Origin: Pseudomonas sp. Fl4BN1
GTDB lineage: Bacteria > Pseudomonadota > Gammaproteobacteria > Pseudomonadales > Pseudomonadaceae
Direction of reading: 5' to 3'
Length of the DNA: 64,000 bases
Assembly: GCF_009908285.1 (NCBI RefSeq)
Contig: NZ_JAAARM010000015.1
Location: 96,641-160,640 of the forward strand
Position 1 is the stretch's first letter, and each line of letters starts with the position of its first letter. Positions 25,657 to 35,237 of the stretch are shown here, one piece after another. Under the pieces are notes generated by a model. The model saw nothing but the letters and a program-made list of their open reading frames with translations, was not told the origin of the DNA and ran no database searches. The position numbers and the translations under genes are program-made.

Positions 25657-25686
25657 ACTATGCCGGAAAGACTTTATGACTGTCCA
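25657..25686 (-). promoter_or_regulatory. Possible promoter of aroQ-accB-accC
   Basis: On the minus strand TGGACA (25686-25681) and CATAGT (25662-25657) are 18 bases apart, giving 5/6 and 4/6 matches to the sigma70 boxes. Transcription would begin near 25650, about 37 bases before the aroQ start. Read by eye only. Confidence 0.35.
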
Positions 25687-25850
25687 GTTCTCGGCAATAG
25701 CCAGCACGATGACCGATGTTTGCGCAAAATATGTGACCAAGCGATTAAATCCGGTCATTTGCCAGCAGGGTGGCCTGGAGGGGATCCCTGGCGCCCGTTT
25801 CACCGATGATCCGCTCTAGGAGAGTGCTCAAGGCTGGCGAGGGGCCTGAT

Positions 25851-27812
25851 TCAGACGCGGAAGGCCTGAACCGCCGTGTGCAACTGGCCCCCCAGGTCCA
25901 GCAGGTTCTCGCCCTGGCTTCGGCCTTCGCCGATGCGCAGCAGGTTGTCGCCACCCAGTTGATGAATGCGTTCGCTGTGATCACGGATCTCGCTGACTGC
26001 GCCGCTCTGCTGGGCGGTGACATCAGCAATTCGTACCGCAGTGTCGGCAATGGTCTGGATCGCCCCGACGATTTCGTCCAGGGCACCGTCGGCAGCCTGG
26101 GCCTGGCTGGCAGTGGCTTCGGCGTGTTCGACCTGGGCGCGCATGCCTTCCACCGATTGCTGCGCGGCGCTTTGCAGGCCGGCGATCAGGGTCTGGATCT
26201 GTGCCGTGGCGCCGGCAGTGCGCTGGGCCAGGGAGCGCACCTCTTCGGCGACCACCGCGAAGCCGCGGCCCATCTCCCCGGCGCGTGCGGCTTCGATGGC
26301 GGCATTGAGAGCCAGCAGGTTGGTCTGGTCGGCGATGGAGCGAATCACCGTCAGCACCCCGCCAATGGTGGCGGACTCTTGTGCCAGGTGTTCGATCATC
26401 TGCGCATTGCCCTGCACTTCACCCACCAGGGCGTGCAGGCCGGTGAGGCTCAGGCCGATGACTTTCTGTCCCTGTTGCACGGCCAGCCCGGCGCTGCGGC
26501 TGGCATCGGCAGCCTGGCTGGCATCACCGGCAACCTGCTGGATGGTGGCCTCCAGCTCCCCCAGGGCATCGCGGATCTGGGCGGTGTCACCGGCCTGGCG
26601 CTCGGCACCGCTGTGCAGGCTGCTGCTGAGGTCGGCCAGGGCACGGCTGCTGCCGGCCACTTGCTCGGCGTTCTGGCGAATGGTGCCCACCAGGTCCACC
26701 AGGTAGGCCCGCAGGCGGTTCAGCGACTCTTCGATAGCGTGCAGTTCGTGGTTGGTCTTGCCCAGTTGGATCGGGCGGCTGAAGTCGCCTTCGGCCCAGG
26801 TCGAGAGTGCCGGGGCGAGGTTGCTCAGGACCCGGGCCAGCTTGCGCTGCAAGGTGTCGATGACCAGGGCGATCAGCAGGATCAGGCCGATCATCAGCCC
26901 CTGCATCAGCCGCACTTCGCCCTGGATCTGCCCGTGCTGGGCGCGCACCGCGGGTTCCAGTTCGGCGATCGCCTGGCGCACGGCAGTGATCTTCAGCAGC
27001 GTCGCGGCGCTCAGGTCGGCACGTTTCTGGATCTGCTCACGGGTACGCTCGAGTTCCGTGGGGTAGCGGTTGAGCAGGCCGTGGAGTTCACGCTTGAGGC
27101 CGACACCAGCGTCTTCAGTCGCCGCCTTCTGGGTGTTTTCCAGACCCATCAAGGCCGCGAAGTCGTCGGTGCCGGACTCGCTGCTGGTGGCCACGCCTAA
27201 TAAAGGCAGGGCTTCGATCAGCTCGGCCTGGCCGCGAATGTTGTTCACCTCGCGCTCGACGTCGGCAGCCAGCTCGCTGCGACCGCTGCTCACCAGCTTG
27301 TCTCGGGCCAGGGACAGTTTGCCCAGGTGTTGCGCAGCGTTCAGCAGCAGCGGCAGGTAGGCCGCGGCGCCAGCAGTCTTGGCTCCATTGGCATATTGGC
27401 TGAGCTGTTCGAGGTTGGCGCCCAGTTCACGTTCGGCCTGCAATAGCAGGGCCTGGGGGTCGCCCGCCAGTTTGCCTGCTGCCAGCAGGTCGGTCTTGCT
27501 GAAGTCGTCGAGGCTGGCCAGGCTCGGGCGTAGGCTTTGCGCCAGATGCGGCGGCAGTTCGCTGAGTTCGCCTTGCAGGGTTTCGATGGCCTGTGCGGCA
27601 CTGCTCAGGCGCAGGGCGTCGCCGCTGGCCAGGTAGTCCTCGATATTGCGCGCCACTTGGTTCTGAAACTGCTGGGACAGCCCCAGGTAGCGCTCCATCA
27701 GCAGATAGGGGCGCTCCAGGGCCCGTTGCGACCACCAGAGCGTCGCCCCCAGGGCCAGGCAAACGGCAACTAACAGCAGGGTATTGAGATTGGTCAGCAG
27801 CTTCAGGCGCAT
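25851..27812 (-). CDS. ctpL: Methyl-accepting chemotaxis protein, CtpL-like
   Basis: 653 residues. A first membrane helix (LNTLLLVAVCLALGATLWW), a helical periplasmic sensor of about 270 residues, a second membrane helix (LMQGLMIGLILLIALVI near residue 310), HAMP, and a long cytoplasmic coiled coil with the signalling tip AAIEAARAGEMGRGFAVVAE near residue 515. It reports ligand binding to CheA/CheW. The position between aroQ and the gcbA gene matches PAO1 ctpL, linked there to phosphate-starvation chemotaxis; the ligand here is not shown by sequence. The dsbD-like gene that separates aroQ from ctpL in PAO1 is missing. Confidence 0.85.
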   Translation of the reverse strand: MRLKLLTNLNTLLLVAVCLALGATLWWSQRALERPYLLMERYLGLSQQFQNQVARNIEDYLASGDALRLSSAAQAIETLQGELSELPPHLAQSLRPSLASLDDFSKTDLLAAGKLAGDPQALLLQAERELGANLEQLSQYANGAKTAGAAAYLPLLLNAAQHLGKLSLARDKLVSSGRSELAADVEREVNNIRGQAELIEALPLLGVATSSESGTDDFAALMGLENTQKAATEDAGVGLKRELHGLLNRYPTELERTREQIQKRADLSAATLLKITAVRQAIAELEPAVRAQHGQIQGEVRLMQGLMIGLILLIALVIDTLQRKLARVLSNLAPALSTWAEGDFSRPIQLGKTNHELHAIEESLNRLRAYLVDLVGTIRQNAEQVAGSSRALADLSSSLHSGAERQAGDTAQIRDALGELEATIQQVAGDASQAADASRSAGLAVQQGQKVIGLSLTGLHALVGEVQGNAQMIEHLAQESATIGGVLTVIRSIADQTNLLALNAAIEAARAGEMGRGFAVVAEEVRSLAQRTAGATAQIQTLIAGLQSAAQQSVEGMRAQVEHAEATASQAQAADGALDEIVGAIQTIADTAVRIADVTAQQSGAVSEIRDHSERIHQLGGDNLLRIGEGRSQGENLLDLGGQLHTAVQAFRV

Positions 27813-27864
27813 CGGGGCTCTACCAACGGAAAAATGGTAAGCGCCTGAATTTATTGCGTTTGTA

Positions 27865-29535
27865 TTACAGGGTTATGACCGAATCAGTGGAGTCCGATGA
27901 AAAAGTGGCACTTTGACTTGATTGTCGCGCGGCCTGCACCCGGTTGCGTCCGCCATGCTTGGCGCGGTACAGCGCCTCGTCCGCCTGGCTGGCCATCATC
28001 AAGCTGTCGGAGTCTTGCTCCATCTCGACTACCCCGGCGCTGAAGGTGCACCACAGGTCGTGGGGTTGGGCCGGGTAGTGGATCTCGGCAAAGCGCTGGC
28101 GGATCTCGTCCAGGACCTTGCACGCGGCGTCCTGGTCAGTGTCGGGCATGACGATGGCAAATTCTTCACCGCCGTAGCGGCCAATGAAGTCGGTCTTGCG
28201 CAGGCGCTGCTTGAGAAACAGCGCGAGGCTCTTGATCACCCGGTCGCCCATGGGATGGCCATGGCTGTCATTGACCCGCTTGAAGTGGTCGATATCGAGC
28301 ATGGCAAAGCTCAGCGGCTTGTCTTCGCGGCGCGAGCGGAAGCTGCAGTCTTCCAGCAGTTGCAGGATATGGGTGTGGTTGTACAGGCCCGTGAGGCTGT
28401 CGCGGACCATTCGCGCCTTGAGGTTGCGCGCCCGGGCTGCGCGGTTGCGCACGGTGGTGATCAGGTGTCGAGGCTTGATCGGCTTGGTGAGGAAATCGTC
28501 GCCGCCTTCGCTCATGGCATCCAGCTGCTTGTCCAGGTCGTCCTCGGCGGACAGATAGATGATTGGCACGCTGACATAGCGGTCATTGTGGCGGATCACC
28601 TTGGCCAGCTCGGTGCCGGTGCAGGCCGGCATGTACATGTCGAGGATGATCAAGTCCGGCTGGAAGTCCGCCAGCTCGGCCATGGCCTGGATCGGCTCGA
28701 TCAGGGTGCGAGTGACGATCCCGGCACTGTTGAGCAGGCGCTCGGTGTGCAGGGCCTGGGCGCGGGAGTCGTCGATGATCAACACTTTATAGGGTTCGTA
28801 CTGGGCGACGCAGGTCAGCACCTCGATTTTTTCCAACAGGCTGGAAGCTTCCAGGGTGCCGGTCAGGAACTCCTGGCCGCCGGCGCGCACTGCGGCCAGG
28901 CGGGTCGGGGTATCGGTTTCATGCAGGCTGAAAAACAACAGCGGCAACTTTTGCTCGAGGCCAACCTGGGCTTCGTCCGCCAGGGTCAGGCCCATGCCGG
29001 GGCCGGAGAAATCGACGTCGATGACAATCGCCGCCGGCAACCGTTCGACCATGGATGAGCGGAAGGCTGCGATGCTGTCCAGGGACTGGGCGCTGAGGCC
29101 GAAGAATTCCAGTTGCTTGGCCAGGCGCTCGGCCCGCTCGTGATCCTGCAGCATGATGTAGATCGGCTTGCGCAGCGGCGGCAGGAAGGTTTGTTCCAGC
29201 TGGTCGCCATGGCGCAGGCCGGTGCGCGACAGGCGCTGCATCAGGCGATTGAGATCGGTGATCAGGGTGCTGCTCAGGCGACCGCGATTGGCGTCTACCG
29301 CTTCCAGCGATTGGCTGATGCTATGGGCCAGCTGAGTGTGTTCAGGTTGTTCGAAACGTTCGGCGAAACGCAGCAGGCGTAGATTGGCTTCGCACAGTTC
29401 CGACATGTCGGTGGTCGACCATTCGCTGCGCTGCAGACGCTGCCATATCTCAAGAATCTGACGTGCCTGATGAATTACCCGCTGGGCAAAGTGGTGCTTG
29501 AGGCGCTCACGGCTGGGGTCTTCTGGCTCGGTCAT
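27865..29535 (-). CDS. gcbA: Diguanylate cyclase GcbA (two receiver domains + GGDEF)
   Basis: 556 residues: a helical N-terminal part (about 1-110), a degenerate receiver-like domain (about 120-240), a second receiver domain with the acidic pair IIDDS, phosphoacceptor in LILDMYMPACTG and Lys in LTKPIKP, and a GGDEF domain. The active-site motif GGEEF is at residues 455-459, and an RKTD inhibitory I-site at 446-449 is correctly spaced, so the enzyme should make c-di-GMP under product control. GcbA promotes surface attachment in P. fluorescens and P. aeruginosa. The location between ctpL and the DUF2333 gene supports the name. Confidence 0.9.
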   Translation of the reverse strand: MTEPEDPSRERLKHHFAQRVIHQARQILEIWQRLQRSEWSTTDMSELCEANLRLLRFAERFEQPEHTQLAHSISQSLEAVDANRGRLSSTLITDLNRLMQRLSRTGLRHGDQLEQTFLPPLRKPIYIMLQDHERAERLAKQLEFFGLSAQSLDSIAAFRSSMVERLPAAIVIDVDFSGPGMGLTLADEAQVGLEQKLPLLFFSLHETDTPTRLAAVRAGGQEFLTGTLEASSLLEKIEVLTCVAQYEPYKVLIIDDSRAQALHTERLLNSAGIVTRTLIEPIQAMAELADFQPDLIILDMYMPACTGTELAKVIRHNDRYVSVPIIYLSAEDDLDKQLDAMSEGGDDFLTKPIKPRHLITTVRNRAARARNLKARMVRDSLTGLYNHTHILQLLEDCSFRSRREDKPLSFAMLDIDHFKRVNDSHGHPMGDRVIKSLALFLKQRLRKTDFIGRYGGEEFAIVMPDTDQDAACKVLDEIRQRFAEIHYPAQPHDLWCTFSAGVVEMEQDSDSLMMASQADEALYRAKHGGRNRVQAARQSSQSATFSSDSTDSVITL

Positions 29536-29823
29536 ATCCTGACTACTAGTGAGGGTGCATGCTGAGATCGACTGGTGGCTCTATGCTAGCACCACTTTCG
29601 CGTCCCATGAGTGTCGTACGTCAATAATGTGCAAAGCGCCGTAATTCAGTTTCTGACCCTCTGGTCGCATAGGCTCTGGACTGTGCTTCATCTATAGTGT
29701 CGACCTGATTCGCAATCATTGCGCGGTGCGCATTTGCCGGGAGATTTATCCCGTCAAGGCAATGCACGATGGAGTAGGGTTGTGGTCGAACCGATGAACC
29801 CAAGTGATTGAAAGGACATAGCC

Positions 29824-30891
29824 ATGCTGGATTGGAAGAATCGCGCAGGCAGCGCGCCGGAGCGTGCTGCCGAACCCAAGTCGGCGACACGCAGCTATTT
29901 CGGTGGCCTGCTGTTCAGTCGCGCCCTGCTCACCTTGTTGGGCCTGTACCTATTGGTTACCGGCGCCTTGGGTTGGTACTGGAGTCAAGAGCCGGCGCTG
30001 TTCCCGGTCCAGCAAAACGCGCAGATTGCCGCCGAGAAAGAAGGGCGGCAGATGGTGGTGGGCTACACCACCGTGGAAACCCTCAAGACTGTGGCCAGTA
30101 CCCTGCTCGATAAGCCGGGGGGCTATATCTCCAACGACCGCTTCCCGCCGGGCCTGTGGCTGGACAACATGCCAAGCTGGGAATACGGCGTGCTGGTCCA
30201 GGTCCGCGACTTGACCCGCGCCCTGCGCAAGGACTTCGCACGGTCCCAATCGCAGTCCGCCGAAGACGCCGATCTGGCCAAGGCCGAGCCGCGTTTCAAC
30301 TTCGACAACAAGAGCTGGATACTGCCGTCCAGTGAGTCGGAGTATCAGGAAGGCATCAACTCCCTGAGCCGCTATCAGGCACGCCTGTCCGATCCTAATC
30401 AGAAGACCGCGCAGTTCTATGCCCGTGCCGACAACCTCAATAACTGGCTGGGTGATGTGGGCACGCGCCTGGGCTCGCTGTCCCAGCGCCTATCGGCCAG
30501 TGTCGGCCGGGTCAAGCTCAATACGGCGCTGAAAACCGAAGTGCTCGCCCCGGGGCAGGCCCCGCAGATGGATGAGGAACTCGAGGAAACCCCGTGGTTG
30601 CAGATCGATAACGTGTTCTACGAAGCCCGTGGCCAGGCCTGGGCGCTGTCGCATCTGCTGCGAGCGATTGAAGTGGACTTCGCCGACGTACTGGCGAAGA
30701 AAAACGCCACGGTCAGCGTGCGGCAGATCATCCGTGAGCTGGAGGCGTCCCAGGAGCCGGTCTGGAGCCCGATGATCCTCAATGGCAGCGGTTTCGGCAT
30801 CCTGGCCAACCACTCGCTGGTCATGGCCAACTACATCTCCCGGGCCAACGCGGCGGTCATCGACTTGCGTCAACTGCTCAATCAAGGCTGA
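29824..30891 (+). CDS. DUF2333 family membrane protein
   Basis: 355 residues with one N-terminal membrane helix (ALLTLLGLYLLVTGALGWYW, about 38-57) and a large periplasmic part, beginning VQQNAQIAAEKEGRQMVVGY, that contains GGYISNDRFPPGLWLDNMPSW. The family is widespread in gamma-proteobacteria and has no settled function. The Nudix gene starts 3 bases after its stop, so the two form an operon, divergent from gcbA across 288 bases in which no further gene is apparent. Confidence 0.9.
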   Translation: MLDWKNRAGSAPERAAEPKSATRSYFGGLLFSRALLTLLGLYLLVTGALGWYWSQEPALFPVQQNAQIAAEKEGRQMVVGYTTVETLKTVASTLLDKPGGYISNDRFPPGLWLDNMPSWEYGVLVQVRDLTRALRKDFARSQSQSAEDADLAKAEPRFNFDNKSWILPSSESEYQEGINSLSRYQARLSDPNQKTAQFYARADNLNNWLGDVGTRLGSLSQRLSASVGRVKLNTALKTEVLAPGQAPQMDEELEETPWLQIDNVFYEARGQAWALSHLLRAIEVDFADVLAKKNATVSVRQIIRELEASQEPVWSPMILNGSGFGILANHSLVMANYISRANAAVIDLRQLLNQG

Positions 30892-30894
30892 TCC

Positions 30895-31431
30895 ATGGTC
30901 GCAACCACCAATGAGGCGGCTCATCGCGCCGCCTCCGACGCTGAACAGATTGCCTGGGTCGATGGCGAAGACCAGTTGCTGGGTGCCATGGTCCGCTCGG
31001 AGCTGCGCGAGCGCGGCCTGATTGGCCGTGGCACCTACATCATGTTGTTCAATTCCGCCGGTGAGCTCTGCGTGCACCGGCGTACGCTGAGCAAGGCCAT
31101 CTACCCGGGCTACTGGGATGTTGCCGCTGGCGGCATGGTCCAGGCCACCGAGAGCTACGCTGAGTCGGCCGCTCGGGAACTGGAAGAAGAGCTGGGAGTG
31201 AGCGGGGTCGAATTAACCGCCCATGATCACTTCTTCTTCGAGGACACCGGCAACCGCCTCTGGTGCTCGGCGTTCTCTGCCGTGTGGGACGGTCCGCTGC
31301 GCCTGCAGCCGGAAGAGGTCCTTGAAGCGCACTTTATTCCGCTGGATCAGGTGCTGCGGGAAATCCACGAAAAGCCCTATTGCCCGGACTCCCTGGCCGC
31401 CTTGCAACGCTATCTGGCTCGACGTCGTTAA
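30895..31431 (+). CDS. Nudix hydrolase (YfcD-like)
   Basis: 178 residues. The Nudix box GX5EX7REUXEEXGU is complete: Gly in GGMVQATE, then SYAESAARELEEELGV (about residues 81-103). Catalysis would cleave a nucleoside diphosphate linked to another group, using Mg2+ bound by the Glu residues. The N-terminal extension and overall layout match the YfcD group, related to isopentenyl-diphosphate isomerase; the true substrate is unknown. Translated with the DUF2333 gene, three bases upstream. Confidence 0.88.
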   Translation: MVATTNEAAHRAASDAEQIAWVDGEDQLLGAMVRSELRERGLIGRGTYIMLFNSAGELCVHRRTLSKAIYPGYWDVAAGGMVQATESYAESAARELEEELGVSGVELTAHDHFFFEDTGNRLWCSAFSAVWDGPLRLQPEEVLEAHFIPLDQVLREIHEKPYCPDSLAALQRYLARRR

Positions 31432-31630
31432 AGTTGCATAAATTGACGCCGATTGGCTCTTAGCAAGTCGGCTTTTTGCCGTTACACTGCGCGACTTTTC
31501 AAGCTGAGCTGGCGCTGCTTTTTATAAGCACCGCCGGTTCAGTAGCGCTGCCCCTGCCTGAGTGGGGCTTCGCGGTCGATGGCAGCGCCATATGCTTCGA
31601 CCAGTCTTTGTCCTCCCAAGAGGATTGCCG

Positions 31631-32002
31631 GTGGCCAAAAAAGCCGCATCCTTCGCCGCCCTTGGTGGCCTGGTGTTTTCCACCGACGCAGGTCGACATT
31701 GCCCGGACTGTAGCCAGCCGGTGACCGCCTGCATCTGCAAACAAACCGTGATTCCAGCCGGCGACGGCATTGCTCGCGTGCGTCGCGAAAGCAAGGGCCG
31801 TGGCGGCAAGACGGTGACCACCGTCACCGGCGTGCCCCTGGCCGAAGACGCTCTCAAGGACTTGGCCACGACGTTGAAAAAACGTTGTGGCACTGGTGGC
31901 GCCTTGAAGGACGGCGTCATTGAAATCCAGGGCGACCACGTCGAGCTACTCTTGGCGGAACTGATCAAGCACGGTTTCAAGGCGAAGAAGTCCGGCGGCT
32001 AG
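31631..32002 (+). CDS. Translation initiation factor Sui1 (YciH family)
   Basis: 123 residues starting at a GTG (31631) with AAGAGGA six bases upstream; starts further left lack such a site. A Cys-rich N-terminal segment (HCPDCSQPVTACIC) precedes the SUI1 domain with GGKTVTTVTGVPL and KKRCGTGGALKDGVIEIQGDH. It resembles eukaryotic eIF1 and may affect start-codon fidelity or stress translation in bacteria, though its role there is not firm. Position before speA matches PAO1. Confidence 0.9.
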   Translation: MAKKAASFAALGGLVFSTDAGRHCPDCSQPVTACICKQTVIPAGDGIARVRRESKGRGGKTVTTVTGVPLAEDALKDLATTLKKRCGTGGALKDGVIEIQGDHVELLLAELIKHGFKAKKSGG

Positions 32003-32006
32003 CAGC

Positions 32007-32085
32007 CTCTGTGAAAACCACCTCTGACTGGATGCGGTCTTGATGAACTCAGGACTCCAGTGTCGTCTGCATGGTTTTCACAGAG
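32007..32085. repeat. Large inverted repeat after sui1
   Basis: The arms CTCTGTGAAAACCA (32007-32020) and TGGTTTTCACAGAG (32072-32085) are perfect 14-base inverted copies with 51 bases between. A shorter nested pair, CTGGA (near 32029) and TCCAG (near 32056), lies in the loop, so the RNA could fold as one long hairpin. It starts 4 bases beyond the sui1 stop and lies 140 bases before speA. It does not match the REP sequence found elsewhere in the window. Confidence 0.75.
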
Positions 32086-32225
32086 CCTGTTCATGAACGG
32101 TTTCTAAACTCAGCCCTGCGAGCGCGGTCTATTGCGCTTGCAGGCTAATCGTCATTTTCATTCTTTAGACTGCGCCAGCCCTGGATTGGGGGCGGCGCTC
32201 TATGACTTCTTTATAGGGGACTTCG

Positions 32226-34139
32226 ATGTCCGTACGACGCACACGTAAAGACGATGGCAGCCAATGGACAGTTGCGGACAGCCGCAGTGTTTACGGGATT
32301 CGCCATTGGGGGGCCGGGTATTTCGCGATCAATGACGCCGGTCGCGTCGAAGTTCGTCCGAACGGCCCGAGCAGCTTGCCCATCGATCTGTTCGAACAAG
32401 TCGAGGAGCTGCGCAAGAGCGGCTTGTCCCTGCCATTGCTGGTGCGTTTCCCGGACATTCTCCAGGACCGCGTGCGCCAGCTGACCGGCGCCTTCGACGC
32501 CAACATCGAGCGCCTGGAATACCAGAGCAAGTACACCGCGCTGTACCCGATCAAGGTCAACCAGCAGGAAGCGGTGATCGAGAACATCATTGCCACCCAG
32601 AACGTTTCCATCGGCCTGGAAGCCGGCTCCAAGCCGGAACTGCTGGCGGTCCTGGCCCTGGCGCCCAAGGGCGGCACCATCGTCTGCAACGGCTACAAGG
32701 ATCGCGAGTTCATTCGTCTGGCGCTGATGGGCCAGAAGCTCGGCCACAACGTGTTCATCGTCATCGAGAAAGAGTCCGAGGTGGGCCTGGTGATCGAAGA
32801 GGCCGCGGCGCTCAAGGTCAAGCCACAGGTCGGCCTGCGGGTGCGCCTGTCGTCCCTGGCCTCAAGCAAGTGGGCCGATACGGGTGGTGAAAAATCCAAG
32901 TTCGGCTTGTCGGCGGCGCAGTTGCTGTCGGTGGTGGAGCGCTTCCGCGCTGCCGGCCTGGACCAGGGCATCCGCCTGCTGCACTTCCACATGGGTTCGC
33001 AGATCGCCAACCTGGCGGATTACCAGCATGGCTTCAAGGAAGCAATCCGTTACTACGGCGAGCTGCGCAACCTTGGCCTGCCGGTGGATCACATCGACGT
33101 CGGTGGCGGCCTTGGCGTGGACTACGACGGTACCCACTCGCGCAACGCCAGCTCGATCAACTACGACATGGATGACTACGCCGGTGTGGTGGTGGGCATG
33201 CTCAAGGAGTTCTGCGACGCGCAGAGCCTGCCGCACCCGCATATCTTCTCCGAGAGCGGCCGCTCCCTGACCGCCCACCACGCCATGCTGGTGGTCCAGG
33301 TGACCGACGTCGAGAAGCACAACGACGACGTGCCACAGATCGAGAACAAGACCGAATTGCCGGAAACCGTGCAATGGCTGGTGGACCTGCTGGGTCCGAC
33401 CGACATCGAGATGGTCACCGAAACCTACTGGCGCGCCACTCACTACATGAGCGACGTGGCCTCGCAATACGCCGATGGCAAGCTGACCCTGGCCGAGAAA
33501 GCCCTGGCCGAGCAATGCTACTTCGCAGTCTGCCGCCGCCTGCACAACTCGCTGAAGGCCCGTCAGCGTTCCCACCGCCAGGTGCTGGACGAACTCAATG
33601 ACAAGCTGGCGGACAAGTACATCTGTAACTTCTCGGTGTTCCAGAGCCTGCCGGATACTTGGGCCATCGGCCAGGTTCTGCCGATCCTGCCGTTGCACCG
33701 CCTCGACGAAGAGCCGCTGCGCCGCGCCGTGCTGCAAGACCTGACCTGCGACTCCGATGGCAAGATCAAGCAGTACGTCGACGAGCAGAGCATCGAGACC
33801 AGCCTGCCAGTACATGGCCTCAACGAAGGCGAGGACTACCTGCTGGGGATCTTCCTGGTGGGCGCCTACCAGGAAATCCTCGGTGATATGCACAACCTGT
33901 TTGGTGACACCGATTCGGTGAACATCTACCAGCGGGCCAACGGCAGCGTGTACCACGCCGGGATCGAGACCCACGACACCATCGAAGACATGCTGCGCTA
34001 CGTGCACTTGTCGCCGGAGGAGTTGATGACTCATTACCGCGACAAGGTGGCCAGTGCCAAGATCACTACCGCCGAGCGTACCCAGTTCCTCGACGCCTTG
34101 CGTCTGGGCCTGACCCGCTCGTCCTACCTGTCGTCCTGA
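32226..34139 (+). CDS. speA: Biosynthetic arginine decarboxylase
   Basis: 637 residues, the normal size of the PLP-dependent enzyme that turns arginine into agmatine for putrescine synthesis. The PLP lysine is Lys110 in YTALYPIKVNQQ. Family motifs include GLEAGSKPELLAVLA, LLHFHMGSQIANLADYQ, IDVGGGLGVDYDGTHS and the C-terminal GAYQEILGDMHNLFGDTDS. Single gene, followed by a strong intrinsic terminator. Confidence 0.98.
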   Translation: MSVRRTRKDDGSQWTVADSRSVYGIRHWGAGYFAINDAGRVEVRPNGPSSLPIDLFEQVEELRKSGLSLPLLVRFPDILQDRVRQLTGAFDANIERLEYQSKYTALYPIKVNQQEAVIENIIATQNVSIGLEAGSKPELLAVLALAPKGGTIVCNGYKDREFIRLALMGQKLGHNVFIVIEKESEVGLVIEEAAALKVKPQVGLRVRLSSLASSKWADTGGEKSKFGLSAAQLLSVVERFRAAGLDQGIRLLHFHMGSQIANLADYQHGFKEAIRYYGELRNLGLPVDHIDVGGGLGVDYDGTHSRNASSINYDMDDYAGVVVGMLKEFCDAQSLPHPHIFSESGRSLTAHHAMLVVQVTDVEKHNDDVPQIENKTELPETVQWLVDLLGPTDIEMVTETYWRATHYMSDVASQYADGKLTLAEKALAEQCYFAVCRRLHNSLKARQRSHRQVLDELNDKLADKYICNFSVFQSLPDTWAIGQVLPILPLHRLDEEPLRRAVLQDLTCDSDGKIKQYVDEQSIETSLPVHGLNEGEDYLLGIFLVGAYQEILGDMHNLFGDTDSVNIYQRANGSVYHAGIETHDTIEDMLRYVHLSPEELMTHYRDKVASAKITTAERTQFLDALRLGLTRSSYLSS

Positions 34140-34184
34140 GGGCCCGGGCATCCCCGGTGATGCCCGTCCCGCCCCCGCACAAAG

Positions 34185-34217
34185 CCGCGCCCTCCGATGG
34201 AGGGCGCGGTTTTTTTT
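34185..34217 (+). terminator. Intrinsic terminator of speA
   Basis: A perfect 11-base stem, CCGCGCCCTCC (34185-34195) with GGAGGGCGCGG (34199-34209), a 3-base loop and eight T residues directly after it. A textbook Rho-independent terminator 46 bases after the speA stop. Confidence 0.95.
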
Positions 34218-34313
34218 GCGCGGCTTCCAGGTTTGCCACAGAAGATGGGGCTCCGTCCCATTTGCAGCTAGCCTGCGAAGAGGCGTCCATGGTGGGCGCA
34301 ACGAGGCTTGCTG

Positions 34314-35189
34314 ATGCTCAATACATCCAAGGGCGCCTGGCGTCTGTTGTTCAGCACCCTGGTACTCAGCCTGCTGGCGGCCTGTTCGCCGCTCAAGGTG
34401 CTCAATTCCCTGACACCCGGCAGTACCTTTATCAAGACTCGGGACATTGCCTACGGCAGCGATCCACGGCAGAAGCTGGATGTCTATCAGCCCCGGCAGG
34501 CGGTTCCCGGTGCGCCGGTGGTGGTGTTCTTTTATGGCGGCAGTTGGAACAGCGGCTCGCGCAGCGACTACGACTTTGTCGGCGAGGCCCTGGCCTCTCG
34601 GGGCATGGTGGCGGTCCTGGCGGACTACCGGCTGTATCCACAGGTGCGCTACCCGGCCTTTCTCGAAGACGCGGCCCGCGCCGTGGGCTGGACCCATGAG
34701 CATATCGGCGAATTTGGCGCCGACCCGCGGCGGCTGTATCTGATGGGGCACAGTTCCGGCGCCTACAACGTGGCCATGCTCGCCCTGGACTCGCGCTTGC
34801 TGGGGCAAGTCGGGCTGACGCCGCAGATCATCAAGGGCTGGATCGGCCTGGCCGGGCCCTATGACTTTCTGCCGATCCGCAACCCCGAGGTGCGCCCGGT
34901 GTTTTTCTACCCCGACTCGCCGCCGGACTCGCAGCCCATCAACCATGTCAGCCGGGGCGCGCCACCGGCACTGTTGATCGCGTCCAGCGAAGACTCCCTG
35001 GTCAACCCGCAGCGCAATACCGGCGGTCTGGCCTGTAAGCTGCGAGCGGCGGGAGTGCCGGTGCAGGAGTTCTACTTCTCCCGCACTGGCCACGCCACTC
35101 TGGTGGCGGCCTTGTCCCGGCCCTTGCGCGGCCTGGCTCCGGTACTGGATCGGGTCAGCGGCTTTGTCGAGTCGACGCCGAGTCAGTGA
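34314..35189 (+). CDS. Alpha/beta-hydrolase lipoprotein (esterase-like)
   Basis: 291 residues from the ATG at 34314, preceded by GAGG. A lipoprotein signal (LLFSTLVLSLLAAC) is followed by an esterase/lipase fold: the oxyanion-hole motif FFYGGSWNSGS, the nucleophile elbow MGHSSGAYN, an acidic residue in IASSEDSLVN and the catalytic His in RTGHATLVAA. It resembles carboxylesterases of the BD-FAE/hormone-sensitive-lipase kind, anchored in the envelope. The substrate is unknown. It appears as a single gene between speA and a convergent minus-strand gene. Confidence 0.85.
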   Translation: MLNTSKGAWRLLFSTLVLSLLAACSPLKVLNSLTPGSTFIKTRDIAYGSDPRQKLDVYQPRQAVPGAPVVVFFYGGSWNSGSRSDYDFVGEALASRGMVAVLADYRLYPQVRYPAFLEDAARAVGWTHEHIGEFGADPRRLYLMGHSSGAYNVAMLALDSRLLGQVGLTPQIIKGWIGLAGPYDFLPIRNPEVRPVFFYPDSPPDSQPINHVSRGAPPALLIASSEDSLVNPQRNTGGLACKLRAAGVPVQEFYFSRTGHATLVAALSRPLRGLAPVLDRVSGFVESTPSQ

Positions 35190-35237
35190 GCCGGGGAACA
35201 CCCGTGTGCACCGCGTTGCGGCTGTCGGTTACCACGC

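Noticed and set aside
32862..35201. Minus-strand open frame of 779 codons
   Set aside because: Antisense of speA and the esterase gene; both sense genes have clear family motifs.
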